A stretch of 64,000 nt of DNA, from assembly GCA_951799425.1 (NCBI GenBank), contig OX637393.1, positions 41,496,878 to 41,560,877 on the forward strand, given 5' to 3'. The notes beneath the pieces are model-generated. The model was not told where the DNA came from. It made no database searches and saw only the letters and a list, made by a program, of their open reading frames with translations. The stretch comes from Ilex aquifolium (taxonomy: Eukaryota > Streptophyta > Magnoliopsida > Aquifoliales > Aquifoliaceae). A program made the position numbers and the translations under genes. Within the stretch, counting starts at the first letter, position 1. Each line of letters opens with the position of its first letter. Of this stretch, positions 24,201 through 35,675 are shown piece by piece.

Positions 24201-26203
24201 AGAAATTACTACTGGCAAGCATCACCTTTTTTGAAGTCACCATAATCCTCAGTCCCTTGAATATGTCACCTTTTCATTTTCCTTTTTATATTTTCTGGGG
24301 TTCCTTTACCTATATTCCTCTTCTTTTTTCTTTCTCATGTGAATGGGGTGGAAGGGTTGGCGAAATTGTGGAATGACGAACATAATACCTTTGCTTGGTA
24401 TGTTTGTTTTGATGGATGAAGAAGGAGATGACTTTGGGAACAAGATTTGTCCATGAAACAAAAATTACTACCAGCAGGCAACACCATTTTTCAAGTCATA
24501 ACAATCCTTATTCCCTAAATATGTCACTTTTTCTGTTTCCTTTTTATGTTTTTTGGGGGTTTCTTTACCCAAAGTTTAAGTCTTCTTCCATTTTCTTTCT
24601 TGTCCTTTCTTTGGACATAGAATTTGTCTTTTGAATAAATGGTATCTTAATTCTCAAACGGTAGAAAGCGAAGCTGTTCCAAAGCTACCTTGCAATGTAA
24701 AAGCAAGTGATCCTTGGATTTAATGTCCGTGTTCCTTTCTTGATCATTGAATAACTACGTCTTTTGTCTTTAGAGCGTCTATGTAATGCTTTTTACGTTT
24801 GTATACCTAAATTGTTCGTGACATCTAAATGTGGGTGTGTGCCATGTGTTGGTATTGGTATTTGTTTCCTAACAAGTTATTTCTTACAGCTGCTGTGCCT
24901 CTATCTTTTTCTTCCTGAGCATCCTTACTCTATATCTTTTGTAGGTTCATGAGCGTGAAGATAATGGAGAAGTTGATGTCCTTACAAAAGGTAATATATA
25001 TAAATGCATGATGTGATGCCAACTAGTTGTGGATTACCTAGATTTTGTTCTTATGGAAAGTTTTGAGCATGGATCTGAACTTGCAAAGGAAACCATTAAG
25101 AGAAGTTGAAGGTCACTGAGATTTCCATATTCCAAAGTATTTTTGAGTGCATGGTCATTTAGTTCAACAGGTAGTTGAAGCTTTCCCCCAAGATTTTGAA
25201 TTGTCTTCTAGTGTTTTGTGCCCTTTACATCAGAATTTTGGTTTCTTATTCGTTTAATTGTTGGAATATTGACGACTTACCTTGCAACTAATCTTGGCCC
25301 ATCACATTTTGGTTGATTTTTTCAGGAGATAATAATTTTGGAGATGACAGGCTTCTGTATGCTCATGGTCAGCTTTGGTTGCAACGACATCATATCATGG
25401 GAAGAGCTGTCGGGTAAATTGACATGAGGATTTGTTTTCTTTCTTTCTGGTGGTGTACAACCAAAATGGTTTTCGACTCGTATCTTTTAGATTTGAAATA
25501 CGTAGGTAGAGCTTACAAAAGTAGGAAGATTCAATGTGTATGCAATTTCTGTTCTTTTTCAATGTGTGAAAGATGTATAAGCATAATTTAGTAATTTGAC
25601 TTAGTTTGTCGAGCTCCTCGAGAATATGGGTTTGTCACACTCTACTCGGTGCTCATATTAGGTAGTTTACCACATTAATTTTCTTCACTACCTGATAGCA
25701 TACTCCCAGGACTAGCTATGCTTTTGAACAACCTTAATTTTCATGCATCTTGCTATCGCTATGTTGATTTTTGAATGCTAAGGATTAGCCAATTTGGATG
25801 CTTGTCATTTGCCCTAGGTTCCATTGGTTTCTACAGTTGAGAAAAATGGAAGATGTCATGAGAGATTTCTATCTTGATCCGCATCAGTTACTTTTTCTTT
25901 TCATATCTCTTTTGCAGGTTCTTACCATATGTAGGTTGGGTGACAATCATCATGACTGAAAAGCCTATCATCAAGGTTTGGTCTCTTGAGAATTTTAGGG
26001 TTCGAAAAAGATTTGTGAAAGTTCTACATTGGTCTAAGTTACAGATTGAGGCTAAAACTTGCTATTGACTAGGCATTTCGTTAGACAATCTTGAATGTTT
26101 CTGCAAACCTTATGTGTAGTTAGATATTAACTTATTGTTGCTCCTCTTGCAGTATATACTTATAGGAGCACTTGGACTACTGGTCATTACTTCAAAGGAC
26201 TAG
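21241..26203 (+). CDS. SEC11: SEC11: catalytic subunit of the signal peptidase complex
   Basis: Eight coding exons: 21241-21319, 22143-22255, 22857-22928, 23941-23976, 24945-24990, 25326-25413, 25918-25975 and 26153-26203. All have GT-AG junctions and consistent phases, totalling 180 residues plus stop, the size of plant SEC11. The enzyme is an S26-type serine protease of the ER membrane that removes signal peptides as proteins enter the lumen. A membrane segment lies at about residues 25-42. The catalytic Ser is in [12 protein letters not shown] (S57), the His in IPIVHRVIK (H96) and the Asp in GDNNFGDD (about D122); together these form the eukaryotic Ser-His-Asp arrangement. A short hydrophobic C-terminal segment (about 165-177) follows. 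The ATG at 21241 is directly preceded by a GA repeat, and the N-terminus [20 protein letters not shown] fits the family. It shares its promoter with SNU13. No defect was seen. Confidence 0.95.
24165..24612 (+). repeat. Diverged tandem duplication in SEC11 intron 4
   Basis: Two segments of about 190-200 bases, starting near 24165 and 24417, share the order GGGAACAAGATTTGTCCATG-like, AAATTACTAC, TCAAGTCA, AATATGTCA and CCTTTTTATRTTTT. They differ by many substitutions and small gaps, so the duplication is old. The frames at 24164-24376 and 24416-24634 arise from it and are not coding. Confidence 0.6.
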
Positions 26204-28918
26204 GGAACTTTGACGGATTGGAGAAGCAGTTTATCCATATCCAACTAAGATAGAGATGATTTGAATTTAAGCAATCTATTTGTGTTTCTGTTATTTGTAG
26301 ACTGGTAAGCAAAAAGAAACCATTTTTGAAAGTTGGATCAGATGATGCTCTCTGTGTGTGTGTGTGTGTGTGTGTTTGTCCTGTTTGTGTCTGTCCACAC
26401 TATTGAAAACATGATTCCAGGAACTTTTTGTTGTTGAGTCACGAGTACTCTTCATTGGAGAAGCCACGAGTGAAGAATAGTTTCCTCTTGAACCATGGAA
26501 ACATTGCAAGCATGCCTCGTACACATGGGATACTTCATTCGGGCTGATTAGTTCTTGCAATTTTTCACATTATCAAACCAGAAAATTATTAACCCAAAGC
26601 AAAGTGATGGGACCTTGCTCCAACTGGTTAGAGTGGTAAATGCACAGACAAACTGTCACATTTTGAGAGCTGGATGAGTGGAGTGGGCTGGTTAAGATAT
26701 GAATGTGGAATTTTGAAGTGTGATTCAGATACAGTTAACCAACAAAAGAGTATTGAATCCTCCCATTCATGGACCTGCTCTAATACAGATAGTGGGTTTT
26801 ATGCGAATTCATGAAAGAACGATCTACCATTGAAGAACATCAGGATAAATCGAGTGTATTGGAGGATCCAAATCGTACACCCATTGGGCAGACAAGCTGT
26901 TTTGAAATAAAGGGAAGGTTCAACACAAAGTTAAGGGGTCCATGTTGGTGGTGAAGTAGCAAAAGGCCGAGTGTAGCAGTGCCTATAAGTATTGATGAAG
27001 CAAATTAATAATGTCATGCTGTGGAATGAATGAGCAATGAGATCAACTGAAGAATTAAAAAAGAAACCATGAGGAAAAACCATCCCCAAGACGGTTTATG
27101 GCGAAACACAAAGCTCCCATCACGGAATTATCAAGAAACCTATCTGCAGTAAATCAGTTTGCAGAGTTCAAATCTGCAAGTATAATCGGATCAAATACAT
27201 CAAAGTAACTAGAAGCTGTTCAACCACATATCAGACAAAAACATAGTACGTAGGTTCATAATTGATTGTATCATCTCAACGTCAATGGATATCGTTTCAA
27301 TTTTAACTAGGAGCCGGTCCAACTTATGCTGAGACCGACCAAATTCGAAGGTGTTTATCCCAACTTTATGCATCCTTCATCTCTTCGATACAACCTAAAT
27401 TGCTGGCTGCACTCTTTGTAAGTAGACAAGTTGAAAGCACTGCACCAACCAGGAATCTGCTAAAAAGAAATAATATGGATTTTAAACACAATTCCACATG
27501 TCATCTATAATATTTAGAGCTTAACGTTATGCATCACCGAAACTCAACTTGTTTAGTACATTTCCTGAAATGTAACCATGACTACAACATGTCACCATAA
27601 ACAACAATATATAACAAGTATTTTGCAATTTATACTTTCAGTAAACATATAATTGATAAATACACTTCAGAAACTCTAAGAAACTACACATCGCATCAAC
27701 CTCAATGGCACAAAAATGTGTGTGAAGTACTCATGTAATCATATTACTACTACACTCACATTGGTAACAAAGATAACCTACAACTGGCTAAATAACCCTT
27801 TTATACAGTTCTTTGTGTATTGGTTCCACCACCACAACCAAAAAAAAACACAAACAGCAGAATTAAATGAAAAGTGAAGAAGAAGAAGCTAAATAACCTT
27901 TTATACAGCTCTTCTTCTATTGGTTCTAATAGTTCAACTACATAAGAAAGAAGAAGAAGCAGCAGCTTGAACAGTGATTATCTTAGGTCGACTAACCAGA
28001 CCCCGGTGAGATAGCTTTCTTAAGGATTGGTTGTCCTACAACTCATGCTTTCCATGCCATGTGCTTCCTCCCATACTGAAATTGGGGCTGCCCTATTAGT
28101 CAAGCCCGGTCCTCAAGAAGCAGAAGTGGGGGCAATTCAGTGCTAAGCACTCGGCGCGCTCAAGGCTTGGAAGACTCTTTGTTAGCGAAGCAGCTATCAC
28201 AGAGGAAGAATAAAGGGGAGAGGCACCAAGGAGACAGAGACAACAATGTAAGGCTTAGACCCTTTTTTCAGAAGAATGTAAGGCTTAGACCTTGTGTGTA
28301 TGACTTCTCCTTTGGGTAGTCTTCAAACACTCCTTCATGATAGAAAATAACTCAGGCTTTTCTTTCCACTTCTCTTTTTCATTTGGTAATGTAAATTTAT
28401 CTTTATATCTCATTTAGGAGGAAATCACTCTCGTTAAATCGAAATCTCCACTTTTCCAGGCGAAGTCTGGTTGTTCTACATTGGCCAGGCCTTGCTTGAT
28501 CTTAGCCCACTTTATGTCTTCAAAATAGGGCAGGTTCAAGGCAGTTCTCTGTTTCTGTTTTTACATTTTTCCCAACAAAATTCAATTCTCAATTGGTAAA
28601 TTTGTAACATTTAGAGAGACTATTATTGCAAACCGGGTCTCACACCAAGGATCCCTCTGCCCCCCTCTGCCCCCACCACCCACACAAACAAACAAAGGGG
28701 GAGTGAGCGCACACTCGGACATATACAAAGCACCAAACTGACATTTTCAAAGTAACTCATAATCTTCAACACGATAAGAACATCCAAAATACTAAAACTG
28801 CATCATACATGATTCTAAAAGATATTGAACATAAACTATTTAGTCATTAGAGATTTTGGACATAGTTTTCTTCTCCTAACAACATAGTTACTTTGCGAGT
28901 TCTCCATCCAATATAAGT
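26204..28918. other. SEC11 3' UTR and gene-free DNA
   Basis: A GT microsatellite lies at 26353-26375. A short duplicated segment (GCTAAATAACC...TTTTATACAG) occurs near 27787 and 27889. No gene was recognised. The sequence around 27990-28220 is GC-richer but has no long frame. Confidence 0.4.
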
Positions 28919-29400
28919 TGTTGATGAGGAAAAAAATCAGGGGAAGCTCTGACACGAGGACCCCCGTACAAAAAATACCGTTGGAAGAGACCCAAGAGTC
29001 TTGATGAAAGATCAGGAGATAAAATTATGAGTAATTCAAAAATCAAAGGAAGCTCTGGTTGATAGCCATCTTTATGGAGTTAAGACCCCTCACCCAAGGG
29101 GAGTCTTATTCTCCTAACAGACTAATGAGGAAGCCTATAATCTAATCCCAAAAAGAATCTTTCCTCCTAATATTTCTTTGAGGGAAGCTAATCCCTATAC
29201 TTATAAATAGAGCTCAGGGGAAAACACATTAGGTACGCAACACTCACTCCAAAGTCACTCTTCATTTCTCTTAACGAAATACTGACTTAAGCATCGGAGG
29301 GTCGACCTCCGGAGCTCTATTTTCGGTCTTCGACTTCTGTTTCAAGTGATTGAAGCTCCGACAAGTTGAAATGGAGGTTGCTACAAATTTTGCATCAACA
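28919..29400 (+). mobile_element. Probable solo LTR (482 bp)
   Basis: The ends are TGTTGATG...CATCAACA, a perfect 8-bp inverted repeat with TG/CA termini. A TATA box (TATAAATA, 29202-29209) is followed by a leader with CTGACTTAAGCATCGGAG, a phrase common in LTRs of plant gypsy elements. No internal region or second LTR is nearby. The flanking pentamers (TAAGT and GATAT) do not match, so the target duplication has decayed or the ends are slightly off. Confidence 0.6.
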
Positions 29401-30871
29401 GATATCATTATCTTATTAATGTGACAAACACAAACAAGTGATGAATATAGCTTTCTCATGCAAAATCAATCATACATCTAGCATGATTGAAAGGTGGCAC
29501 TTTCTTCTTTATAGATATTAATCCTAGAACATCAGTCTAGGAAGCACGAATACTCGTCTGGGGGTCGTCGTGGTTGTGTTGGACATGGGTTTGACACTTC
29601 AACAAGTGCCTTGAATAAGAAACAAAAAAATTAAGTAGGATATGGGGTGGATATGACTGGGATACTAATCGGATACGATAGAGTTATTTTTTATTTTTAA
29701 AAGTTAGGGGGCTGAAACAAAAAAAAAAAGAAAAGAAAGATTTGAAAAAGACGGCATTCTCTCTTTATATCTCTCAGCTCCCTTGTTCCATTAGACGAGA
29801 GAGAGGGAGATCGACAAAGGAGGCGAAGAAGAAGAAGGAGGAGAAGGAGAAGGAGAAGGAGAGGAAGAAGGAGAAGGAGAAGGAGAGGAAGAAGGAGAAG
29901 AGGAGGAGGAGGAGTGGGGAAGACCGAAAATCATGTTCCATTTTTGCCTTTTCTAGGGTTTTGCTTCTTTGTGGTTTGCATGATTTGAGGTTGATTTTGT
30001 GCATTGATTTATATATTTATGTTGAGAATCATAAGGTTTATGAATATCATTGGGTTAGGGTTTTAGGATTTTGAATTTTTGGAACTCTTTTGGGATTTTT
30101 GTTTGAACAAATTGTTTGGGGATTATTTGTTCACTAAGCTCATTCACACAAATCAGGTTAGTTGACGTGTATAAACCCTAGTCTCACATTCACGTCTCTC
30201 ACGTGTGGAAATTTAATCTCGAAGAAAATTTTAATCTGCATTTTCATCTAATATTCTAAACATACCCTAACAAATTAATGTTTGTTAGGTCTTATTAGTT
30301 CTTATAAATTTTTATATTATATATGAAAACTATACAATATTATTTTATTTAACGGTATCCTCGCCATACCTGTGTCCTATATTTTGAAACTTTGTCGTAT
30401 CCCAGTGTTCGTAGGTATCAGTTGATCATTCTAGTTAATATGTATACAAATTAGCATATTTCAAAAGTAAACGGAAAAACATCAAATCAATGATTTTCAT
30501 ACCAAATACATATTCCGCAATTTTATCATAACAACTTGATCATCTTGTTGTTCGTGGATGAACAAGAATCATGTCAAAAATGCAGCTTCCCCATAAGATA
30601 ATCAAAGAGCTTGTATAACTAAAAGGTAATACATTGCTTAACAAAATTAGATTATGAATCAAAATAATCAATACATACGTCCCCAAAGCTAAATAGAGTG
30701 GGATGCAAAATTGAATCGAAAACTTAAAACACGTAGACAGCACCACAACCAATAATATTGGTACCAGCATGAAAACACATAAATCTAAAATCAAAATGCA
30801 CATATAATCTCGTGTGACAAGATACACTCCAGCTGCAAGATCAAACTGCAGCTCAAACTAGTGCCAAGAAA
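29401..30871. other. Gene-free DNA with a purine-rich minisatellite
   Basis: From about 29806 to 29915 the plus strand is nearly pure purine, built on GAGAAGGAGAAG-type 6-12-bp units. It keeps open frames on both strands (Lys/Glu-rich on plus, Ser/Phe-rich on minus), but these reflect the repeat. A transcribed leader is possible because AGGGTTTTG follows. No gene was recognised in the remainder. Confidence 0.45.
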
Positions 30872-31098
30872 CGTTAATGTCATGTTATTGATACATCAAA
30901 GAAACTAGATGGTTCACTTGAAACTTTCCCACAATAGTATTTGAGGTAGAAAAGGAAAAGATAGCAATACAAATTGTACCTTGCAAAACGTTAATTACAT
31001 GTCATTGATATTTCAAAAAAACTAAATGATTCACTTCAAACTTTCCCACAAAAGTATTTAGGTACAAAAGGAAAAGATAGCAAGACAAATTGTACCTT
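30872..31098. repeat. Tandem duplication (117-bp unit) beside the DnaJ stop codon
   Basis: Copies at 30872-30988 and 30989-31098 share CACTT(G/C)AAACTTTCCCACAA, AAAAGGAAAAGATAGCAA and CAAATTGTACCTT. They lie just downstream of the minus-strand DnaJ stop (31110), probably in its 3' UTR. Confidence 0.7.
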
Positions 31099-31109
31099 AA
31101 ATTCGGTAA

Positions 31110-32174
31110 TCAAGCCACCATCTGAAATTGTTTCATTGCATCACAATTGGGTGTTTGCCGTATCCAACCCCATTGAAGACGCTGCAACTCAAGCTGGCAA
31201 TTATAAGCAAGGATTGAATAATAGTCCTTCTCGACTCTCTGCTCAAGTACCACCCGCTCACCACTATTAGTGGGATACTCCTGCTCAAACCTCCCTGACT
31301 TCACATAAAAATTGACACCTTTTTGCGTAGTAAACCTATACTCATACGGATATACTCTCGAAAGCTTATAAATTGGCTCCGATGATGGCCAAAAGTTCAG
31401 CAACAATATCAAGATCACAGGCAACAATTGAATTAAAGCTCGAATGTTAAACCCGCTAGGACCATGATTACCAGTTCTAACACCCATTCCAGGTCCAAAA
31501 CTAAACCCAGTAAATTGAGTTCTTGTTGCTGGTTGCATTCCTCCAAAGAAGAAATTCCTAAAAATCTCATCAGCATCAAACTCACGATCATAAAACCCAT
31601 TAAATTCTCCTCCTCCACGCCTCGTGGCACGCCTTTCATAAACAGGCTCATCGTGCCCAACAACATCATATTTTGTCCTACTCTCCTCATCACTCAAACA
31701 CTGAAACGCCTTGGATACCGCCTTAAATGCTTCCTCAGCTCCTGGAGCCTGGTTCTTATCAGGATGAACTTTCAAAGACAATTTTCGATACGCTTTCCGA
31801 ATGTCCTCAACACTACAAGTCTTCTCTATCCCTAATATCTCATAATAATCTTTTTTCCTCTTAATCTCTCTCACAATTGAGATCTGTTCTTCAGTATACG
31901 CAACCGAATTCGTGGCTGACGACGATGGGGAAGACCCAGTAGCTGAAACCCTACGGCGAGGCCCATTGTCGGAGGGTTTTGATGGAATATCACTGGTGGG
32001 TCCGTTGGACTGTGATTGAGCTTCAACTTTTGATAAGAGCTCATCAACTGAGAGAGAGGGATCGAGCCGACGAGCTTTATCTATGAATTTCAAAGCTCGG
32101 GTTTGATCGCCGGATTCGATTGCGTTTTGGGCGATCTTCAAGCATTTCAAAGCCTCGTCTTTGTTACCATCCAT
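31110..32174 (-). CDS. ER-type membrane DnaJ protein with DUF1977 domain (DNAJB12/B14 type, dnaJ 49-like)
   Basis: A single-exon coding region encodes 354 residues. The N-terminus (about 1-50) has the alpha-helical MDGNKDEALKCLKIAQNAI pattern shared with human DNAJB12/B14. A Ser-rich linker follows (about 55-95). The J domain is at about 108-172, with HPD at 137-139, which stimulates Hsp70 ATPase. A Gly/Phe-rich stretch (about 187-240) leads to one membrane segment at about 245-262 and a C-terminal DUF1977 domain with FTTQKGVNFYVKSGRFEQEY. By family, the J domain faces the cytosol on the ER membrane and works with Hsp70 in protein quality control. The closest Arabidopsis relative is probably the protein annotated as dnaJ 49. 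The frame is intact. The ATG at 32174 matches the family N-terminus. A 117-bp duplication lies just past the stop. Confidence 0.93.
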   Translation of the reverse strand: MDGNKDEALKCLKIAQNAIESGDQTRALKFIDKARRLDPSLSVDELLSKVEAQSQSNGPTSDIPSKPSDNGPRRRVSATGSSPSSSATNSVAYTEEQISIVREIKRKKDYYEILGIEKTCSVEDIRKAYRKLSLKVHPDKNQAPGAEEAFKAVSKAFQCLSDEESRTKYDVVGHDEPVYERRATRRGGGEFNGFYDREFDADEIFRNFFFGGMQPATRTQFTGFSFGPGMGVRTGNHGPSGFNIRALIQLLPVILILLLNFWPSSEPIYKLSRVYPYEYRFTTQKGVNFYVKSGRFEQEYPTNSGERVVLEQRVEKDYYSILAYNCQLELQRLQWGWIRQTPNCDAMKQFQMVA

Positions 32175-32559
32175 GTCTCAAAATCAAAAATTCAACCAAG
32201 AAATCCCTAAAAACTATATATCAATGTATGAGTATATGTTAAAAAAAAAAAGTCTAAGAAAATTGAGTACAGAAAGAGAGGAATTAGATCTTACAGGTGG
32301 ATTTGAAAAACCCTTTTCGCGGATGAATCGATTAGGGTTTTGGATGATGATCAGTTTAGAGGATTCATGATAGATTGAATTTAGGTGTTGTTCTTTTTTG
32401 GGAGGAGTATGGAGACGAACTCCCAACAGAGGAAAGGATAAATTTTGGTGAAACACGTACTCCGGAAATGTCGTCGAAGGTCAGACCGCCCACCCCGATA
32501 GTGGCAGTTCGGGCCGTCACATGACAGCCCATGGGTGGGTCATGAGCTATTACTATTAG
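32175..32559 (-). promoter_or_regulatory. DnaJ 5' UTR with probable intron, and promoter
   Basis: Reading the minus strand towards the ATG, CCACCT/GTAAGA (about 32295) looks like a donor. A T-rich tract and ATATATAG (about 32217) look like an acceptor, so a 5' UTR intron of about 80 bases is likely. A telo-box-type AAACCCTA (minus strand, about 32333-32340) lies upstream. The Harbinger element at 32563 begins immediately beyond this region. Confidence 0.5.
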
Positions 32560-32942
32560 TAAGAGCAATTCTAACCCTGCTCAACAAAATAGTTACTCAA
32601 AATATATTTAAATACTGAATTTTCTACTTTAGCTAGCCACTTTTTAAAATTCATTCTAACCACGATCGCTATTTTAGCTAACTATTTCAACTAACTTTAA
32701 TTAATTTTCAATAATATAATTCAAAAATGTCACGTGACGTAACACGTAAGCATCATAATGATGACAGAGTATGATGACGTGTCGTGCCACGTCATCAAAT
32801 TTTAAATTTTATAACGATCATATTTTTAACGGCTATATTTTCAACGGTCATATTTTTGAAAATGTATAAATAAGACATCTCCCTTCTCATTGTCATATAT
32901 CTCAAATTTATTTTACTGGTATTGCACACATATTTCTTTAAT

Positions 32943-34190
32943 ATGGCTCGTGATGGTAAATTAGAGATGATTCTTAATGATTCTGACTCCGATAATGAGT
33001 TGGAGATGTTAGCGGTTGCTACTATGACAATGAATAAACTCAATATCAAGAATAGTTCTGCAATACATTGTAGTTCTATTCAAGACCATTATGTTATTTT
33101 TCACAATCGAGTTGAAGGGTATGAGAGACTTTATCGCGATTATTTTGCTGAATCGCCTACCTATCCCTAAAATTTATTTCATATGACGTTTCGAATGAAT
33201 CGATCTTTTTTCGTTCATATTCTATCCATAGTAGAAGCTTATGATCCATACTTTGTCCAAAAAAGGGATGCTCTTTGAAATATTGGTTTGTCTCCCCTTC
33301 AAAAGACGACTGCTGCTATAAGAATGTTTGTCTATGGAGTTGCAGCAGATGTTGTTGATGATTATGTGAGGATCAGCGAAAGCAGCATAATAGAAAGTCT
33401 GCAAAGATTTGTATCGGTCATAGTAGCAATTTATTCTGATGAGTACCTCAGGTCACCAAACAGCGCATACATTGCTAGATTATTAGTAATCGGTGAGAGA
33501 CGTGGGTTTCCTAAGATGCTAGGTAGTATTGACTGCATGTATTGAAGATGGAAGAATTGTCCACCAGCATAGAAAAGTATGTACTCTAGTCACGTCCATG
33601 AACCAACAATTATTTTAGAGGCGGTGACTTCATATAATCTATGGATTTGGCATGCCTTTTTTGGGTTGCTTAGATCCCACAATGATATAAATGTGCTAGA
33701 ACGCTCTTCTATTTTTACTCTTCTTTCGGAAGGTAGGGCTCATCCGATCAATTACTCCATCAATGGAAACGATTATACTATGTGATATTATCTTGCTGAT
33801 GATATATATCCAAAGTGGGCCACGTTTGTCAAAACAATTCCATCTCCAAGAGGCAATAAGCAAATACATTTTGCACAAGCTCAAGAGTCAGCCAGAAAGG
33901 ATGTTGAGAGAGCTTTTGGAGTGCTCCAAGCACGATTTGCTATAGTTCGTGGACCAGCACGTTTCTGAAAACTTGAAGTGCTTAAGAATATTATGAATAG
34001 ATGCATAATATTGCATAACATGATTGTTGAGGATGAAAGAGAGACAATAATGAGATGAACTTTAGTTATGATGCATCGGATGAAATTTCTACTCCTACAT
34101 TGATTTCAGAACGTAGTTCAGAATTGCTCCAATTTATTCATACTCAAATTCGCATTAGAGACAAAAACACTCATTCGAGACTCCAAAACT
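32943..34190 (+). pseudogene. Harbinger (DDE_Tnp_4) transposase, element 1, broken
   Basis: Starting with MARDGKLEMILNDSDSDNE, the frame follows the plant Harbinger transposase for about 400 residues, but with in-frame stops. The first is after AESPTYP (near 33168), then one before NIGLSPLQK and one after GSIDCMY at a position normally Trp (about 33542-33544). Others lie in NCPPA-stop-KSMYS, after NGNDYTM, and after GPARF (again a normal Trp position, about 33966-33968). DDE-region blocks remain: [18 protein letters not shown] and [21 protein letters not shown] small frame change near 34045 precedes the C-terminus. It cannot make a functional protein. Confidence 0.9.
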
Positions 34191-34376
34191 GATCTAGTCG
34201 AACACCCGTGGATTATGCATGGAATGTTTTAGGCATTAAACATTCATTGTCTACAAATTTTCTACGAATATTTAAACATTCATTGTCTACGAATATTTAA
34301 GCATACATAATATTATAGTACTTGTTTATTGTACTACTTTTCAAAAGTTGTTAGTCTATGAATAAGAAAGAACTAC

Positions 34377-35309
34377 GGGGTCGTTTGGTAACGTTTTCGT
34401 TTTCGTGTCTTCAAAACAATAAAAAATAGAGACAATTTTTGTCTCTGTTTTGTGATAAACAATGAAATAAAAAACATGTTTGAGTGTCATTTTTGTCTAT
34501 CAAATTATGAGAATAAAAAACAAAAAACATGTTTGGTAACTACTTCACGTTTTATCCTAAATATATTTTATAATATATCATACAACAAAATACAAATCCA
34601 AAAATTCTTTAAATGGCAATTGGGACTAAATGGCAATTCAATCTCAAATGTTTTTGTACAATCCCAAATGGTAATTCAATCAATTCCAAATGGAAATTTA
34701 ATCCCAAATAGCAATTCAATCAATCCTAAATTGCAATTCAATCAATCCCAAATGACAATTAATTTCCAAATGATAATTTATTCTCAAATGGTAATTCAAT
34801 CAATCATAAATGGCAATTCAACAATTCCGAATGACAATTCAATCGACAATCAATCCAAACACAACACACACACACAGACTCAGCACAACACACACACACA
34901 CACACAGACTGGTCACTCACACACACAGCACACAAACTCAATACAACACATACACATACACACACACACAGACTCATCACTCTCTCTCACACACAAACAC
35001 ATGCCCAGATCTATGTAGATTTGCACAGATCTGTGCATCACACAACACAACACACACAGAGACTGGTCACTCACACACACACACAACACATAGACTCAAC
35101 ACAACACATACACACACATAGACTCGTCACTCTCATACACACACACACGCACATATTTGTGTCTTCGTTTCTGGGTTTCACAAATAGCGAGCAAGAGAGA
35201 GAGAGAGAGAGGGAACATCATCTTCTTCCACAACAACAAAAAGATTGTCTTCTTCCACGCCATCGCACCACACAGATTGTCTTCTTCCACGCCATCGGTT
35301 CTCTTCGTT

Positions 35310-35385
<76 letters not shown>

Positions 35386-35675
35386 ATGGGTGAAAAGAGA
35401 CCTGAAGTCTTCTTTTATACTTCCACAAAAAATAACACATTTTTGTTGGTAATGAGGGTCGAATCTGAGACCTCATTAAAATCTTCAGCTGAGTTGAGCA
35501 CGTGTTTTGTGTTTCGGGTGTTTCCTGAAACACAATTTTTTTGTCATTGTCTCCAAAATAACTAATATAAAACAAAAACAAAAACAGTACCCAAACATAT
35601 TTTTGTTTTCATTTTTGACAAAAATTGAAAATAAAAACACAAAATACAAGACAAAAACAGTTACCAAATAGCCCC
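34377..35675. mobile_element. Tourist-like element inserted in Harbinger element 1
   Basis: Inverted ends are GGGGTCGTTTGGTAAC on the left and, on the minus strand at the right, GGGGCTATTTGGTAAC. TAC flanks it at 34374-34376 and 35676-35678. Element 2 (near 41527-41540) preserves the uninterrupted site, proving the insertion. The TIR resembles Tourist/PIF-type MITEs; TAC departs from the usual TTA/TAA. Inside are AATTCAATC(A/C)-type repeats (34620-34850), CA-rich tracts (34858-35150) and a long GA tract. Open frames at 34452-35581 are products of these repeats. There is no transposase. Confidence 0.75.
35312..35381 (+). repeat. GA microsatellite, about 35 units
   Basis: An uninterrupted GA dinucleotide run of about 70 bases inside the Tourist-like insert. 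It is probably highly variable between individuals. Confidence 0.9.

Noticed and set aside
29742..30074. 110-codon Lys/Glu-rich frame and its Ser/Phe-rich antisense partner
   Set aside because: Both are translations of the purine minisatellite, which lacks stop codons in most frames.
34452..35581. Overlapping frames of 78-188 codons, some with His/Thr or Glu/Arg runs
   Set aside because: They translate the CA and GA microsatellites and AATTCAATC repeats of the Tourist-like insert.
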